Shown one piece after another: positions 53,894-64,000 of a stretch of DNA of 64,000 nt (positions are counted from its first letter, which is position 1; every line of letters starts with the position of its first letter). The DNA lies in contig CAVPQM010000002.1 in NCBI GenBank assembly GCA_963707555.1, positions 186,001-250,000 of the forward strand, written 5' to 3'. This DNA comes from JAFAFN01 sp963707555. Its GTDB lineage: Bacteria > Actinomycetota > Acidimicrobiia > Acidimicrobiales > Microtrichaceae. Below the pieces are notes generated by a model, which saw only the letters and a list, made by a program, of their open reading frames with translations, was not told the DNA's origin and did no database searches. The translations under genes and the position numbers were made by a program.

Positions 53894-55163
53894 CACCGGA
53901 CGACCAGATCACGATCGACCCGATGCCGTCCCCACACGGTTCCGTCGACGACCGCCAGCGAGTCCGGCGGATCGTCGTCGCCTCGGACGAGCTGGTCGTC
54001 AAGAGCGGCTCCGGCCGGGAGACGGGCGCGGCTCCGCCACGAGGCCGACCTGTTGCGGCGGCTCGCCGACGCACGGGTGGTCGACGTCGTCGAGGTGCGC
54101 GAGCACGACGACCTGACCGAGCTGGTGCTCGCCGATGCAGGCCGCCGCACACTCGCCGAGCTCGACCTGAGGACCAGCGATCTGACGCTGAGGGCGCTGC
54201 AGCGACTGGCCGAGGCGGTCGCCGACCTGCACGACCGCGGTTGGTCCCACGGCGCGATCTGTGCGGAGCACGCGGTGGTGAACCAACGCGGCAACGTGCG
54301 GCTCTGTTCGCTGGGTTCGGCTCGGCCTGCGGGCGACGCTGCGGGTGACCTGGACGCAGATCTGTCCGCCCTGCTGTCGGTCCTCGAACTCGTCGCTCGA
54401 CGCGGCGGCGAGCGACAGGGCGGCACGCGACAGGGCGAGCCGTCGAGCGGACGCGTCCGCGACGGGCTGGACAGGTCGAGGCGTCGCCGCCGGCTCGAGC
54501 GGGTCGTCGAGCACGCTCGACGCCTGCTGGCACGTGGCGAGCTGGACGCGGCGACCGTGGCGGGCCAGCTCCGGGAGCTGCGTCGTGAGGCGCCGCTCGG
54601 TGGTGGCATCGGCCTGCGCGGCGGAGGATCGCGATGGCTGCGACCACGGGCGTCGGTCGTGGTCGCAGCGGCGCTCGTCGCTGCCGTCGCGGTGATGAGC
54701 ACGGCGATCGCCACACCGTCGAACGCCCGAGGCGCCGCGCCGCCGACGAGCGAACCTGCCGTCGACGGACCACCGCCCACCGGCGTGCAGGGCAACGCTG
54801 CTGACGCATCGTGTGCCGGTCCGGTGGTGGACGTCGACGGCGATGGATGCGACGACGAGGTGCGCCTCGACGGCGAGATCGTCGAGATCGACGGCGCCAG
54901 GTACGCGCTCGGCATCCCCGGTGACATCGCGGCCGTCGGCGACTGGGACTGCGACGGCCTGGCCACCGCGCGGGTGCTGCGAGCCACCACGGGCGAGGTG
55001 TTCGAGTTCGCGGAGCTGGGCCACGCCCGACACCGACCAGGTCGGCGAGCACGTGGCCACCGTCGACGGCGCGGTCGGCGCCGTCCGGGGCGACGACCCC
55101 ACCGAGATCGGGTGCGACGTGCTGTACGTCGTCGCCCCCGACGGACGGAAGGAACGACTGTGA
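53890..55163 (+). CDS. Membrane pseudokinase with VCBS/FG-GAP-like ectodomain (frame breaks)
   Basis: About 425 residues repaired. Residues ~30-240 have a protein-kinase fold: LVVKSG (beta3 Lys), RHEADLLRRL (helix C Glu), then HGAICAEHAVVN in place of HRDLKPEN and SLGSA in place of DFG, so both catalytic Asp residues are gone. A TM helix (SVVVAAALVAAVAVMSTAIA) follows a basic RRRRRLERVV stretch. The outside domain has DVDGDGCDDEVRLDGEI and GDWDCDGLATARVL, Asp-rich loops typical of VCBS/FG-GAP beta-propeller repeats. Frame breaks at ~54030 and ~55022. Its placement inside the Tad operon suggests an envelope signalling role. Confidence 0.7.
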
Positions 55164-56040
55164 TCGCATCGACATCGAGGACGCCCCTGCGACCGCTGCT
55201 GTGGGCGGCCGGTTCGGGCGGAGCGTTCGTCGTGCTGTGGCAGGCCGGCACCGCTCGACCGGAGCTTCGGCTGCCGGTAGACCCTCGCCGGTGGCAGCCG
55301 TGGTCGGCGTCGCTGCACCCACTCGACGCAGCCGCGGGTGCAGCTCGCGCCGTCGCACTCGTGGCGGTCGCCTACCTGCTGCTCCTCGCGGTCCTGCACC
55401 TGGCGGCCGCCGTCATGCCCCACCCCGGCACGCTGAGGATCGCTGCCGCTGCGACACCGAGGTTCCTGACGGGCTCGCTCGCCGGCGTGATCGTGCTGGC
55501 CGGCGCCGGCCACGCCGGAGCGGACCCCGCGGGAGGAACCGCGACGAGCGTGGTCGGCGCCCCGAACCCGCCCACGATGCGACTCATCGACGAGCCCCCG
55601 CCGCCGATCAGCACCCCTTCGAGCGTCGGTCCGACCACCACCGTCACGTTGCCGCCCGCTCCCCCACCGCCAACGCCGACGCAGCCACGGCCGCCGACCA
55701 CACCACCGACGACCACGATGGCCCCGGCGGCGACGACACCACCGCCGGACTCGGACACACCACCGGCCGGCCCATCAGGCGCTGCCCGCGGTCGCTGCGG
55801 AGCTCGACGCTCGACCCGGCGACGCCACACCGAACCCACTCGTCGCCTCGCAGCACGTCGTCCTGCCCGGCGAGCACCTCTGGTCGATCTCCGAGCAGAC
55901 GCTGACCGCCCGCGGCGTCACCTCACCGGCCGCCGCGCGAGGTCGCCGACTTCTGGCAACGGCTCATCGCGGCGAACACCGAGCGCCTCGACGATCCGAA
56001 CCTGATCCACCCCGGGCTGACACTGACCCTGCCCGGGTAG
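55160..56040 (+). CDS. LysM-domain membrane protein ending the Tad operon (frame breaks)
   Basis: About 293 residues repaired. Three hydrophobic segments (LLWAAGSGGAFVVLW; VALVAVAYLLLLAVLHLA; FLTGSLAGVIVLAGAG) anchor it, then a long Pro/Thr linker. A C-terminal LysM module reads VVLPGEHLWSISEQTLTARG ... IHPGLTLTLPG. LysM binds peptidoglycan (N-acetylglucosamine chains). Frame breaks near 55778 and 55938. It probably fixes the pilus machine to the cell wall. It overlaps the pseudokinase stop by 4 bp. Confidence 0.75.
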
Positions 56041-56097
56041 ACCGGACGCTGGCGCGGCGCGCCCGGACCCACGTCGTGACGCGCCGTGTTCGGTCGG

Positions 56098-57194
56098 TCA
56101 GCCCGACGGCGGCCATTCCAACGGCAGTCCGAAGTGCACGAAGGACGCCTGGCCGAGGAAGCAGTTGATCGTGTCGATCCGACCGTCGGTCACGTGGAGG
56201 ACGTCCAGCGAGATCGCCCGACAGGTCACGTCGTCGCCCGATCGGCGGTAGTTGGCGGCGGCGGGCTGCCCGTTCGCCGACGTCGCCACCAGGCGCCACT
56301 CGTCGGGCCGGTCGGTGGACAGGATCGCCTCGAAGAAGGCCGCGGCAGCGTCGATGCCTCGGCACGGCGGCTCGGGCGGCATGGTGATGCCGATGCCGTC
56401 GTGCGAGCATCGCCACGATGGCGGCTGCGTCGCCGCGCTCGTGGGCCTCGACGTAGCGGCGGAGCACTTCCTGGTCCGTCGGCGTCGAGCGCTGGACGAC
56501 GCCACCGGTCACGCTCCGCTGGCGTGCGGTCGCGCAGGTCCCGACGGGCGCGCTGCACCAGGCTGTTGGCCGAGGCCTCGCTCACTTGCAGCGCCTCGGC
56601 GGTCTCTGCGGCGGTCCACCCCAGCAGGTCCCTCCCGATCAGCGCGGCCCGCTGCCGCTCCGGCAGGTGCTGCAGCGCGGCGATCAGTGCCAACTCGATC
56701 GTCTCCTTCGACGCGATGCCCTGGAGCGGGTCGTCGGTGTCGTGGAGCCGGCTGTCGGGCAGCCGGCCGGACAGCCGGCTGTCGGGATACGGCTGGATGG
56801 TCGTGTCCGTCTCGAGCACGTCGTCGAAGGCCGAGAGGACGGTGCGTCGCTCCGCCCGCTTCAGGTGGTCGAGGCAGGCGTTGGTCGCGATGCGGTAGAG
56901 CCACGTGCGCAGCGAGGAGCGCCCTTCGAAGTGCTCGCGCCCCTTCCACGCCCGCTCGAAGGTCTCCTGCACGAGGTCGTCCGCGGTGTCGACCGACGCC
57001 GTCATGCGGTAGCAGTGCACCTGCAGTTCGCGCCGATGACGCTCGACCAGTGATCCGAAGGTGTCGGCCTGCCCGATCGCCTGGTCGTCCGCCACGGCAC
57101 CTCCCTCCCCTGCCGTCTCCGACGGTAGCGGCGCGCTCGCGCCGGCGTCCGGCTGGCTGCGGACGGCACTCGTGGGCGACGGCGCGGCGCTCAT
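56098..57194 (-). CDS. ECF sigma factor with C-terminal SnoaL domain (two frame breaks)
   Basis: About 364 residues repaired. An acidic Ala/Gly/Ser N-terminus precedes sigma region 2 (DLVQETFERAWKGREHFEGRSSLRTWLYRIATNACLDHL) and region 4 (LPERQRAALIGRDLLGWTAAETAEALQVSEASANS). A SnoaL-like fold follows (LRRYVEAHERGDAAAIVAML ... FHFGLPLEWPPSG). This is the SigJ/ECF41-like architecture whose SnoaL tail controls sigma activity. Frame breaks lie near 56510 and 56405. Between regions 2 and 4 is a short duplicated DSRLSGRLPDSRL. ATG 57194 overlaps the SnoaL gene's stop. Confidence 0.85.
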
Positions 57195-57622
57195 GGTGCG
57201 AGGTCCGTTGCCGCGAGTCCCGAGCTCGGGTCGACGGGGAACGAGACGTGCTGGTGGATCATCCTCCAGCGGCCGCCGGCCTTGCGGAAGACGCGGGTGC
57301 CTCGGGACCACGTGGTCGACGACGAACCATCGGAGCTGACTCCGACCATCTGGTTGAGCCCCCACGTCACGGCGACGTCGCCGCACACGATGACCTCGAG
57401 GTCGGGCACCGTCCACGAGAAGCGGTCGGGTTGGGACTCGAAACCGATGGCGCACTCCTTCCGGATGAGGTCGATGTCGGTGACCTGCAGCGGGATCGAG
57501 TGCTCGTACGAGACGATGTCCGACGAGATCGGCTCCATCGACGCATCCAGGTCCTTCGCCGCAGCGGCAGCGGCCCACCTGTCGAACAGTTCCCGGATCT
57601 CGCGTTCCTCTGGCGTGCCCAT
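57191..57622 (-). CDS. SnoaL/ketosteroid-isomerase-like protein
   Basis: A 143-residue NTF2-fold protein: REIRELFDRWAAAAAAKDLDASMEPISSD is the N-terminal helical half, followed by strands (DLEVIVCGDVAVTWGLNQMVGV, STTWSRGTRVFRKAGGRWRMIHQHVSFPVDP). ATG 57622 has GAAGGAG 6 nt upstream, a clear SD. It is coupled by ATGA overlap to the ECF sigma factor, which carries the same fold as its tail. It may supply a small-molecule ligand or act with the sigma tail. Confidence 0.85.
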   Translation of the reverse strand: MGTPEEREIRELFDRWAAAAAAKDLDASMEPISSDIVSYEHSIPLQVTDIDLIRKECAIGFESQPDRFSWTVPDLEVIVCGDVAVTWGLNQMVGVSSDGSSSTTWSRGTRVFRKAGGRWRMIHQHVSFPVDPSSGLAATDLAP

Positions 57623-57767
57623 GGCGACTCCTTCTGTCGAGAGCTACCCCAGTACCGACGAGCCACCCGCCGCAGAGTCATCGCGGGTGGCCGCCCAGCG
57701 GTCAGGTGCGCCGTTCCGGCTGATGGGCGTCGTGTCAGCGAGCATCGGTGAGCCGGTCGCAGCGCGG

Positions 57768-57773
57768 TACCGT
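57768..57773 (+). promoter_or_regulatory. -10 element for the SDR gene
   Basis: TACCGT, 33 nt before ATG 57807; unlike the leaderless group, the gene has an AAGGGGAA ribosome site. Confidence 0.4.
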
Positions 57774-57806
57774 GCGTCGACACCGCACTCCGACCAAGGG
57801 GAACCC

Positions 57807-58637
<831 letters not shown>

Positions 58638-58676
58638 CGGGCGACACTGCCGAGCTCGGACCCGGGCGATCCCCGC

Positions 58677-59444
58677 TCAGGCCCAGGAGACCTTGGTGTC
58701 CTCGACCTGGAAGCGCAGCACCGCGACCACGGCGAAGCCGACGGTGAACGCGGCGAGCACCAGGAGCGGCACGGCCACGTCCGCGAGCCCACCCGGGGCG
58801 AGGGTGACCTCACGGAAGCCCTTCATCGCCCAGTAAGCCGGTGTGAACGGGGCGATCGCCTGTGCCCAACCCGGCAGGAACTCCACCGGTGTGAGCGTCC
58901 CGCCGAGTCCTCCGAAGAGCATCGCCCCGGCGTTCGACAACGCGTTGAGCTGCAGCACCGAGCGGCACAGCGACAGCAGCATGAAGCCGAGCGCCACCTC
59001 CATCAGCACGAGCCCCGCAGCGACCGCGACGAACGCCACGAACGAGCCGCGCAGCTGCAGTCCGAACAGCAGGAACCCGGCGCCGAGCAGCACCGAGATC
59101 TGCAGCGAGATCGTCAGGATCGGCACGAGGCTCTTGCCGGCCATCAGCTCGCCGGTCGTCAACGGCGAGGCACGCAGGCGTTCCCAGGTGTGCCACCCGT
59201 GCTCACGGAACACCCCGAAGCCCAGGTTGCCGACGAGGAACCCGCTGAAGAGGACCGTCGCTCCGGGCACGATGAACGCGGCGCCGTTGGCCTCGATGCC
59301 GGGGAACCGGTTGCTCGAGCGCGGCACCGATGGCCGCTTCGTTGAAGGCCATGAACAGCAGCGGCATGACGGTGAAGATGATCAGGTACGCCGGGTCGCG
59401 CCGCAGGATCCGAAGGTCGTGTCGGCCGATGGCCCTCAGTCGGT

Positions 59445-59448
<4 letters not shown>
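58677..59448 (-). CDS. ABC-2 type exporter permease (one frame break)
   Basis: About 256 residues with six TM helices. The N-terminus VNRLRAIGRHDLRILRRDPAYLIIFTVMPLLFMAF is in one frame; a one-base error at ~59318 precedes SNRFPGIEANGAAFIVPGATVLFSGF. The HGWHTWERLRASPLTTGELMAGK loop is typical of ABC-2 permeases near the ATPase interface. GTG 59448 overlaps the ATPase stop (GTGA). It exports an unknown lipid, drug or peptide. Confidence 0.87.
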
Positions 59449-60369
<921 letters not shown>

Positions 60370-60516
60370 CGCGTGTTCCCCCACGCCGCCGAGTCTGCCC
60401 GCTGCACGGTTGTGACGCGCGCCGAATTTCGGACCGCAGCGAGCGCGTCGCACACCAGCACGGCGACGACGCTGCGAGCCAGGGGGCGGGACGCCGAGGC
60501 GCGCTCGCCCTGCCCG

Positions 60517-62201
60517 TCAGCGGAAGGTCACCGCGTCCGTCAGCTGACCGTCGGCGTCCATGAGGTGGCCCTGGAGCATCTCGGTGCCCGTCCACTTCGC
60601 CAGCTCGACCTCGAGCGGGGTGCCCCCGTCGACGGCCACGTCGCGGCGCAGCGACGGTCTTCTTGGTGCCGTCGGGGGCGTAGCGCACGACCTCGATCTC
60701 GAAGGTCGCGTCCTCGCTCGCGATCACATACACGTCGGCCTCGTCCTCGGGGCTCACCAGGACGAGGTGACCGGATGCGGCCATCCTCGTGGCCCGGACG
60801 CGCAGCTCGAAGTGGTGCACCTGCCCGTCGCCGACGGTGACCTCGGTCGCGACCTCGATCCATGGCACCCGGGGGGCATGCGAGTGATACGTGAACCGCG
60901 TGCCGTCCTGGGACAGCTCGATGCGGTCGACACCTCCGGCCGCCAGGTCGATGTCGCGCACCACCGCGTCGTAGCCCGCGCCGACGAGCGCGAAGACCAT
61001 GTCGTCCGCGTCGTCGTCACCCGCCTCGATGGTGACCGTCGAGGAGAACCCGGAGGGCACACCGAGAAACGGCGCGGGATCATCCTCCAGCCCGGTCAGG
61101 AGCGGCGTCACGGTCGCACCGTCGATCTCGGTGACCAGCTTCCCACCGCGTCGGCCGAAGCTGCGCTCGGTCGGGTCGGTGACGTAGAAGTCGGTGGTGC
61201 CGAGGCGAGCGCCGGGACCGGTCAGCGTGAACTGGTTGAGCGCCATCTCGTCGTCCAACTCACCCGCGCAGAACGGGCATTCCTGCGCCTCGAGCCGCGC
61301 CGACAGCGGCGTCAGGATCAACGTCTCGGTCGTCGCGTCGCCGACGTAGGGGGATGCGTCGCTCTCGGGGTTGATCGACGCCTCGTACTCCCAGGTGTCG
61401 GCCGTGGTGTCGACCTCGATCGCTCGGGGCACGCCGGGGTGGTTGTTGTCGTAGATGAGGATCCACTTGACCCCGTCGCCGCGGTCCTCGATGGCGTAGG
61501 GCGACACCGCATGGCCGCCACTCATGTCGGATTCGAAGATGTGGATCGTGTAGGTGTTCTCCGGCGTCCGGGGTGCGGACAGCGTGCGCTCGAGCCGATC
61601 CACGACCTGCGCCGGGGACAGGCCCTCGAGATCTGCGGCACTGGTCGGCTCGGTCGCCTGCATCGAGGCGAACCGTGCGATCGACGGGTAGATGTTCTCG
61701 TCGACCCCGGGATCGATGTCGAAGGTCTGCGGCGCGCCGTAGTCCGTCGGACGCTGCTCACCGGTGTGGATGAGCTGGCTCATCACGGCCATGCCCTCGC
61801 AGTGACCGCCGTCCAAGGACGAGTTGAGCTGCTCCATCCAGCTCACCGCCGGCGAGCTCAGGCGACAGTCCGGCCCGGAGCCGGACGCGCAGACGGCGTC
61901 ACCGAACAGCTGGTGCATGTCCTGGGCGCGCAGGTTCACGACTCCGCCGTCGTTCGTGTAGTTCTCGAACGAGAACCCGTCGACCGTGGGGCGGAACCCG
62001 CTGTCGGCGACGTACACCCCAGAGGTCGCGGCAGCCGTCGCCGCGTCGGGCACCGGGTCGCCGAGCACCGTCGAGGCGACCGGATCCCCGAGCCCTTCGA
62101 TCGCCGAGTCCTCTCTCCCGGCGGTGCAGCCAGCGAGGATCAACGAGCGCGGCGGACGCGGCGAGGATCCGCCGGGTCCTCGGGGTACGAGAGAGCTCCA
62201 T
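60517..62201 (-). CDS. Secreted lipoprotein, putative papain-like cysteine peptidase (two frame breaks)
   Basis: About 560 residues. The N-terminus MELSRTPRTRRILAASAAL, then LAGCTAG in another frame, is a lipoprotein signal separated by an extra T at ~62142. Near residue 130 comes SSLDGGHCEGMAVMSQL, then ~130 residues on SGGHAVSPYAIED and ILIYDNNHPGVPRA; these have the Cys, His and Asn/Asp order of papain-like enzymes. A CPFCAGELD metal-like CxxC occurs near 365. The C-terminal half is beta-rich. Near 60655 a one-base error changes the last ~47 residues. No named family is asserted. ATG 62201 has GAAGG upstream. Confidence 0.65.
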
Positions 62202-62451
62202 GGTCCAACCTTCGGACGGTCCGTCACGAACTTGAGCAGGCTTCGGAAGTCGGGTCCGTTCGGCCCATCCACTGGCGTTCGGGCGATCTCGGCAGCCACT
62301 CCGGACCGCCGGACATCTGGAGGTGGCTCCTGGCCCGAAGGTCTTGCATCGAGGAGAGTGCTTTGGTATCTGATGGTGGAGCGGCCGTGACCGACCACGG
62401 AGCGGCCGCCGAGCATCCATTTCATCCGTTTCCGCACAGGAGGTAGTTGGA

Positions 62452-62934
62452 ATGTTGATTCGCACCGACCCGTTCCGGGACCTCGACCGGATCGCACAGC
62501 AGATGCGGGGCACTCTGGCCCGGCCGTCGATGATGCCCATCGACGCATGGCAGGACGGTGAGGAGTTCGTCGTCGAGCTCGACCTCCCGGGAGTCGACCC
62601 GGAGAGCATCGATCTGGACGTCGAGCGCAACGTCGTCACGATCCGCGCCGAGCGAACGGACCGAGCGGCGCCCTCCGAGGGCGAGCTCCTGATCGCCGAG
62701 CGCCCGAAGGGCGTCTTCAGTCGGCAGCTCGTCCTGGGGGACTCGCTCGACACCGACAAGATCCGCGCCGGCTACGACGCCGGCGTCCTGGTCCTCCGCA
62801 TCCCGGTCACCGAGCGTTCGAAGCCTCGCAAGATCGAGGTGGCGTCGGGACCAGGTGGTCCTCGGAGCATCGCCTCGGCCGGAGGCCGCGACGGCGCCCA
62901 CGATGCCGCCTCCGAGGAGAAGACGACGGCATGA
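62452..62934 (+). CDS. Hsp20/alpha-crystallin small heat-shock protein
   Basis: A 160-residue chaperone preventing aggregation of unfolded proteins. The alpha-crystallin domain (~32-130) has WQDGEEFVVELDLPGVDPESIDL, a LLIAERPKGVFSRQLVLGD strand pair and a GVLVLRIPVTE end with the I-x-I/V-type motif. ATG 62452 has AGGAGGT 9 nt upstream, the strongest SD in the window. The upstream 250 bp hold the divergent start of the lipoprotein; no HspR (HAIR) or CIRCE element was seen. Confidence 0.93.
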   Translation: MLIRTDPFRDLDRIAQQMRGTLARPSMMPIDAWQDGEEFVVELDLPGVDPESIDLDVERNVVTIRAERTDRAAPSEGELLIAERPKGVFSRQLVLGDSLDTDKIRAGYDAGVLVLRIPVTERSKPRKIEVASGPGGPRSIASAGGRDGAHDAASEEKTTA

Positions 62935-62943
62935 CGGGGTCGA

Positions 62944-62970
62944 GCCGGGCGGACGGCGGGTCCGCCCGGC
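62944..62970. terminator. Bidirectional hairpin terminator
   Basis: GCCGGGCGGAC, 5-nt loop, GTCCGCCCGGC: an 11-bp perfect stem between the convergent Hsp20 and PNPOx-like genes. Confidence 0.75.
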
Positions 62971-62988
62971 CCCGGCGTGACCCTGCGC

Positions 62989-63420
62989 TCAGCCCGGACC
63001 GATCCGCCGCCCGCTGACCTCGTTGACGGTCACCCGGATCCACTCGACGCGCAGGTCGGGTCGGGACCACGGCACGACGGGCAGTCGCTCCAGCCGGGCG
63101 ACCGTCTCGTCGTCGACCACGTGCTGCGCCACACCCTTCGCGAGCACGCTCCATCCCGTGTGCGCCATCGCGTCCCAGTGATCGATCTCGACGCACACCG
63201 CGCGCTCCATGATCGCCGCGCTCAACGTCGAGCCCGCCGCGCTGCGGAACACGACGGCGTGGCCGTCGAGTGCGGTGTTCACCGGGAGGATCACCGGCGA
63301 GCCCTCGTCCACGAACCCGATCCGCCCGACCGGGGCCGTGCCGAGGAGTTGCCAGCACTCCTCTGCGGTGAGGATCTGTTGCCCGGACCAGTCCACGTTG
63401 CTCTCGCTGCGATCGACCAT
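62989..63420 (-). CDS. Pyridoxamine-5'-phosphate-oxidase-like flavin/cofactor-binding protein
   Basis: A 143-residue split-barrel (PNPOx-like) protein. LLGTAPVGRIGFVDEGSPVILPVNTALDGHAVVFRSAAGSTLSAAIMER (residues ~18-65) is the typical barrel and cofactor loop; SVLAKGVAQHV follows. Related proteins bind FMN, F420 or heme. ATG 63420 has GAGGAGG 6 nt upstream; a longer in-frame frame to 63522 lacks similarity. It is convergent with Hsp20, and both look stress-related. Confidence 0.85.
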   Translation of the reverse strand: MVDRSESNVDWSGQQILTAEECWQLLGTAPVGRIGFVDEGSPVILPVNTALDGHAVVFRSAAGSTLSAAIMERAVCVEIDHWDAMAHTGWSVLAKGVAQHVVDDETVARLERLPVVPWSRPDLRVEWIRVTVNEVSGRRIGPG

Positions 63421-63559
63421 GGGTCCTCCTCGCTGCTGACAGGTCAGCGATCTCCTGGGTCCAGCTTCCTCGCCCGGGACCGGCACGGGTAGGGCCCAAG
63501 GTCCTGGTCCGACCCCCGACATCGACGGCGTCGGACACGACGTCGGCTAAGAACGGGCC

Positions 63560-64000
63560 GTGAGTGAGGAACCCGAGCATCATCCCGACGACGAGGACGT
63601 CGTCCCGGACGGCCACCTCGACGAACCGACCGGCGACGAGGCGCCGACCGACGACAGGGCGGCCGGCGACGCTGCAGGCGACGGCGGCGACGACCACGGG
63701 TCCCCCGGAGCGGGGTCGCGCCGCAGGCGGCTGATCGTCGCAGCAGTGGTCGCGGTGATCGCCGCGGTCGCGCTGGGCGTGCTGCTCGGCGGCGGCGACG
63801 ACCGCGGCAGCGCCGACGACGCCGACGTGACCACCACCACGCGCGACATCCCGACGAAGGTGCTCGATCCCGACACCGCCGAGATCGCGACGGTGAAGGA
63901 GTCGGTCACGCTCGTCGAGGTGCTCTCCGACGCGCCCGCCACATGGCACGACTCCTCGGAGGCGGTGCGCATCGACGACGCCTCGGTCGTGCGCGGCGAA
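63560..64000 (+). CDS. Membrane protein, 5' part (runs off window end)
   Basis: 147 codons visible from GTG 63560. The N-terminal ~53 residues are strongly acidic (EEPEHHPDDEDVVPDGHLDEP). A TM helix (LIVAAVVAVIAAVALGVLLGG) follows, then a Thr/Asp-rich linker and a soluble region starting KVLDPDTAEIATVKESVTLVEVLSDAPATWHDSSEAV. A TAAGAA hexamer lies 6 nt before the start, a weak leaderless -10. No family recognised; the ectodomain continues outside the window. Confidence 0.65.
   Translation, partial: MSEEPEHHPDDEDVVPDGHLDEPTGDEAPTDDRAAGDAAGDGGDDHGSPGAGSRRRRLIVAAVVAVIAAVALGVLLGGGDDRGSADDADVTTTTRDIPTKVLDPDTAEIATVKESVTLVEVLSDAPATWHDSSEAVRIDDASVVRGE

Noticed and set aside
47941..56040. Tad locus as a pseudogene cluster
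   Set aside because: Motifs are intact between breaks, no true nonsense codons were noticed, and restored stops fall on gene overlaps; sequence error is the simpler explanation.

Overview
This is a very GC-rich actinobacterial chromosome segment, most likely from the class Acidimicrobiia. That placement is inferred from the mix of genes: a DUF222/HNH endonuclease, a eukaryote-like IleS, RDD and DUF2510 membrane proteins, an MpaB-type DUF2236 oxygenase, and a monoderm Tad pilus locus. A second sign is the start-site signal. At least eighteen genes have a TANNNT hexamer only 6-10 nt before the start codon and no Shine-Dalgarno sequence, the layout expected for leaderless mRNAs. The segment is chromosomal core with accessory islands. 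No prophage, insertion sequence, CRISPR array or replication origin was seen.

Layout. 1-9.8 kb: 5' part of nrdA (minus) with two NrdR-like boxes, a NUDIX hydrolase coupled to a membrane metallophosphoesterase, a DUF222/HNH endonuclease, a zinc-ribbon microprotein and ileS. 9.8-16.8 kb: a large FtsX-type permease with a PH-like tail, an enoyl-CoA hydratase, a site-2 protease with CBS domain and malonyl-CoA decarboxylase. 16.8-24.4 kb: a polar amino-acid ABC transporter (binding protein, permease, ATPase), a two-cluster ferredoxin, tRNA-Val, tRNA-Met, tRNA-Asn, a NUDIX protein, an IMPase-family phosphatase and small lipoproteins or membrane proteins. 24.5-29.3 kb: rpoD, dnaG and glyS (all minus). 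29.4-35.8 kb: two RDD proteins, a DUF2510 membrane protein, recO, a flavoprotein dehydrogenase, uppS, and an Rrf2 regulator coupled to a ferredoxin. 35.9-39.7 kb: phoH, ybeY-corC and era, an overlapping operon for RNA processing and ribosome assembly. 39.7-47.1 kb: a hypothetical protein, a nucleotide-cyclase-like/alpha-beta-hydrolase fusion, an MpaB oxygenase, a methyltransferase, an excisionase-type HTH protein and two lipoproteins.

47.2-56.0 kb is a Tad (tight adherence) pilus operon read from one promoter: cpaB, tadZ-like, tadA/cpaF, tadB, tadC, a pilin-like small protein, three TadE/TadG-like pseudopilins, a membrane pseudokinase and a LysM wall-binding protein. Almost every junction is a 4-bp ATGA or GTGA overlap. 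56.1-64.0 kb: an ECF sigma factor with a SnoaL tail coupled to a SnoaL protein, a short-chain dehydrogenase, an ABC-2 exporter, a putative papain-like secreted lipoprotein, Hsp20, a flavin/PNPOx-like protein and a partial membrane protein.

Quality caveat. Many recognisable genes are broken by single-base insertions or deletions, mostly in G/C runs. The reading resumes at once in another frame, with conserved motifs and gene overlaps intact. These are more likely sequence errors than pseudogenes. They cluster at 10-21 kb, 48-56 kb and 56-62 kb, whereas about 22-36 kb and 39-48 kb are almost clean. Coordinates of such genes below span the whole repaired gene.
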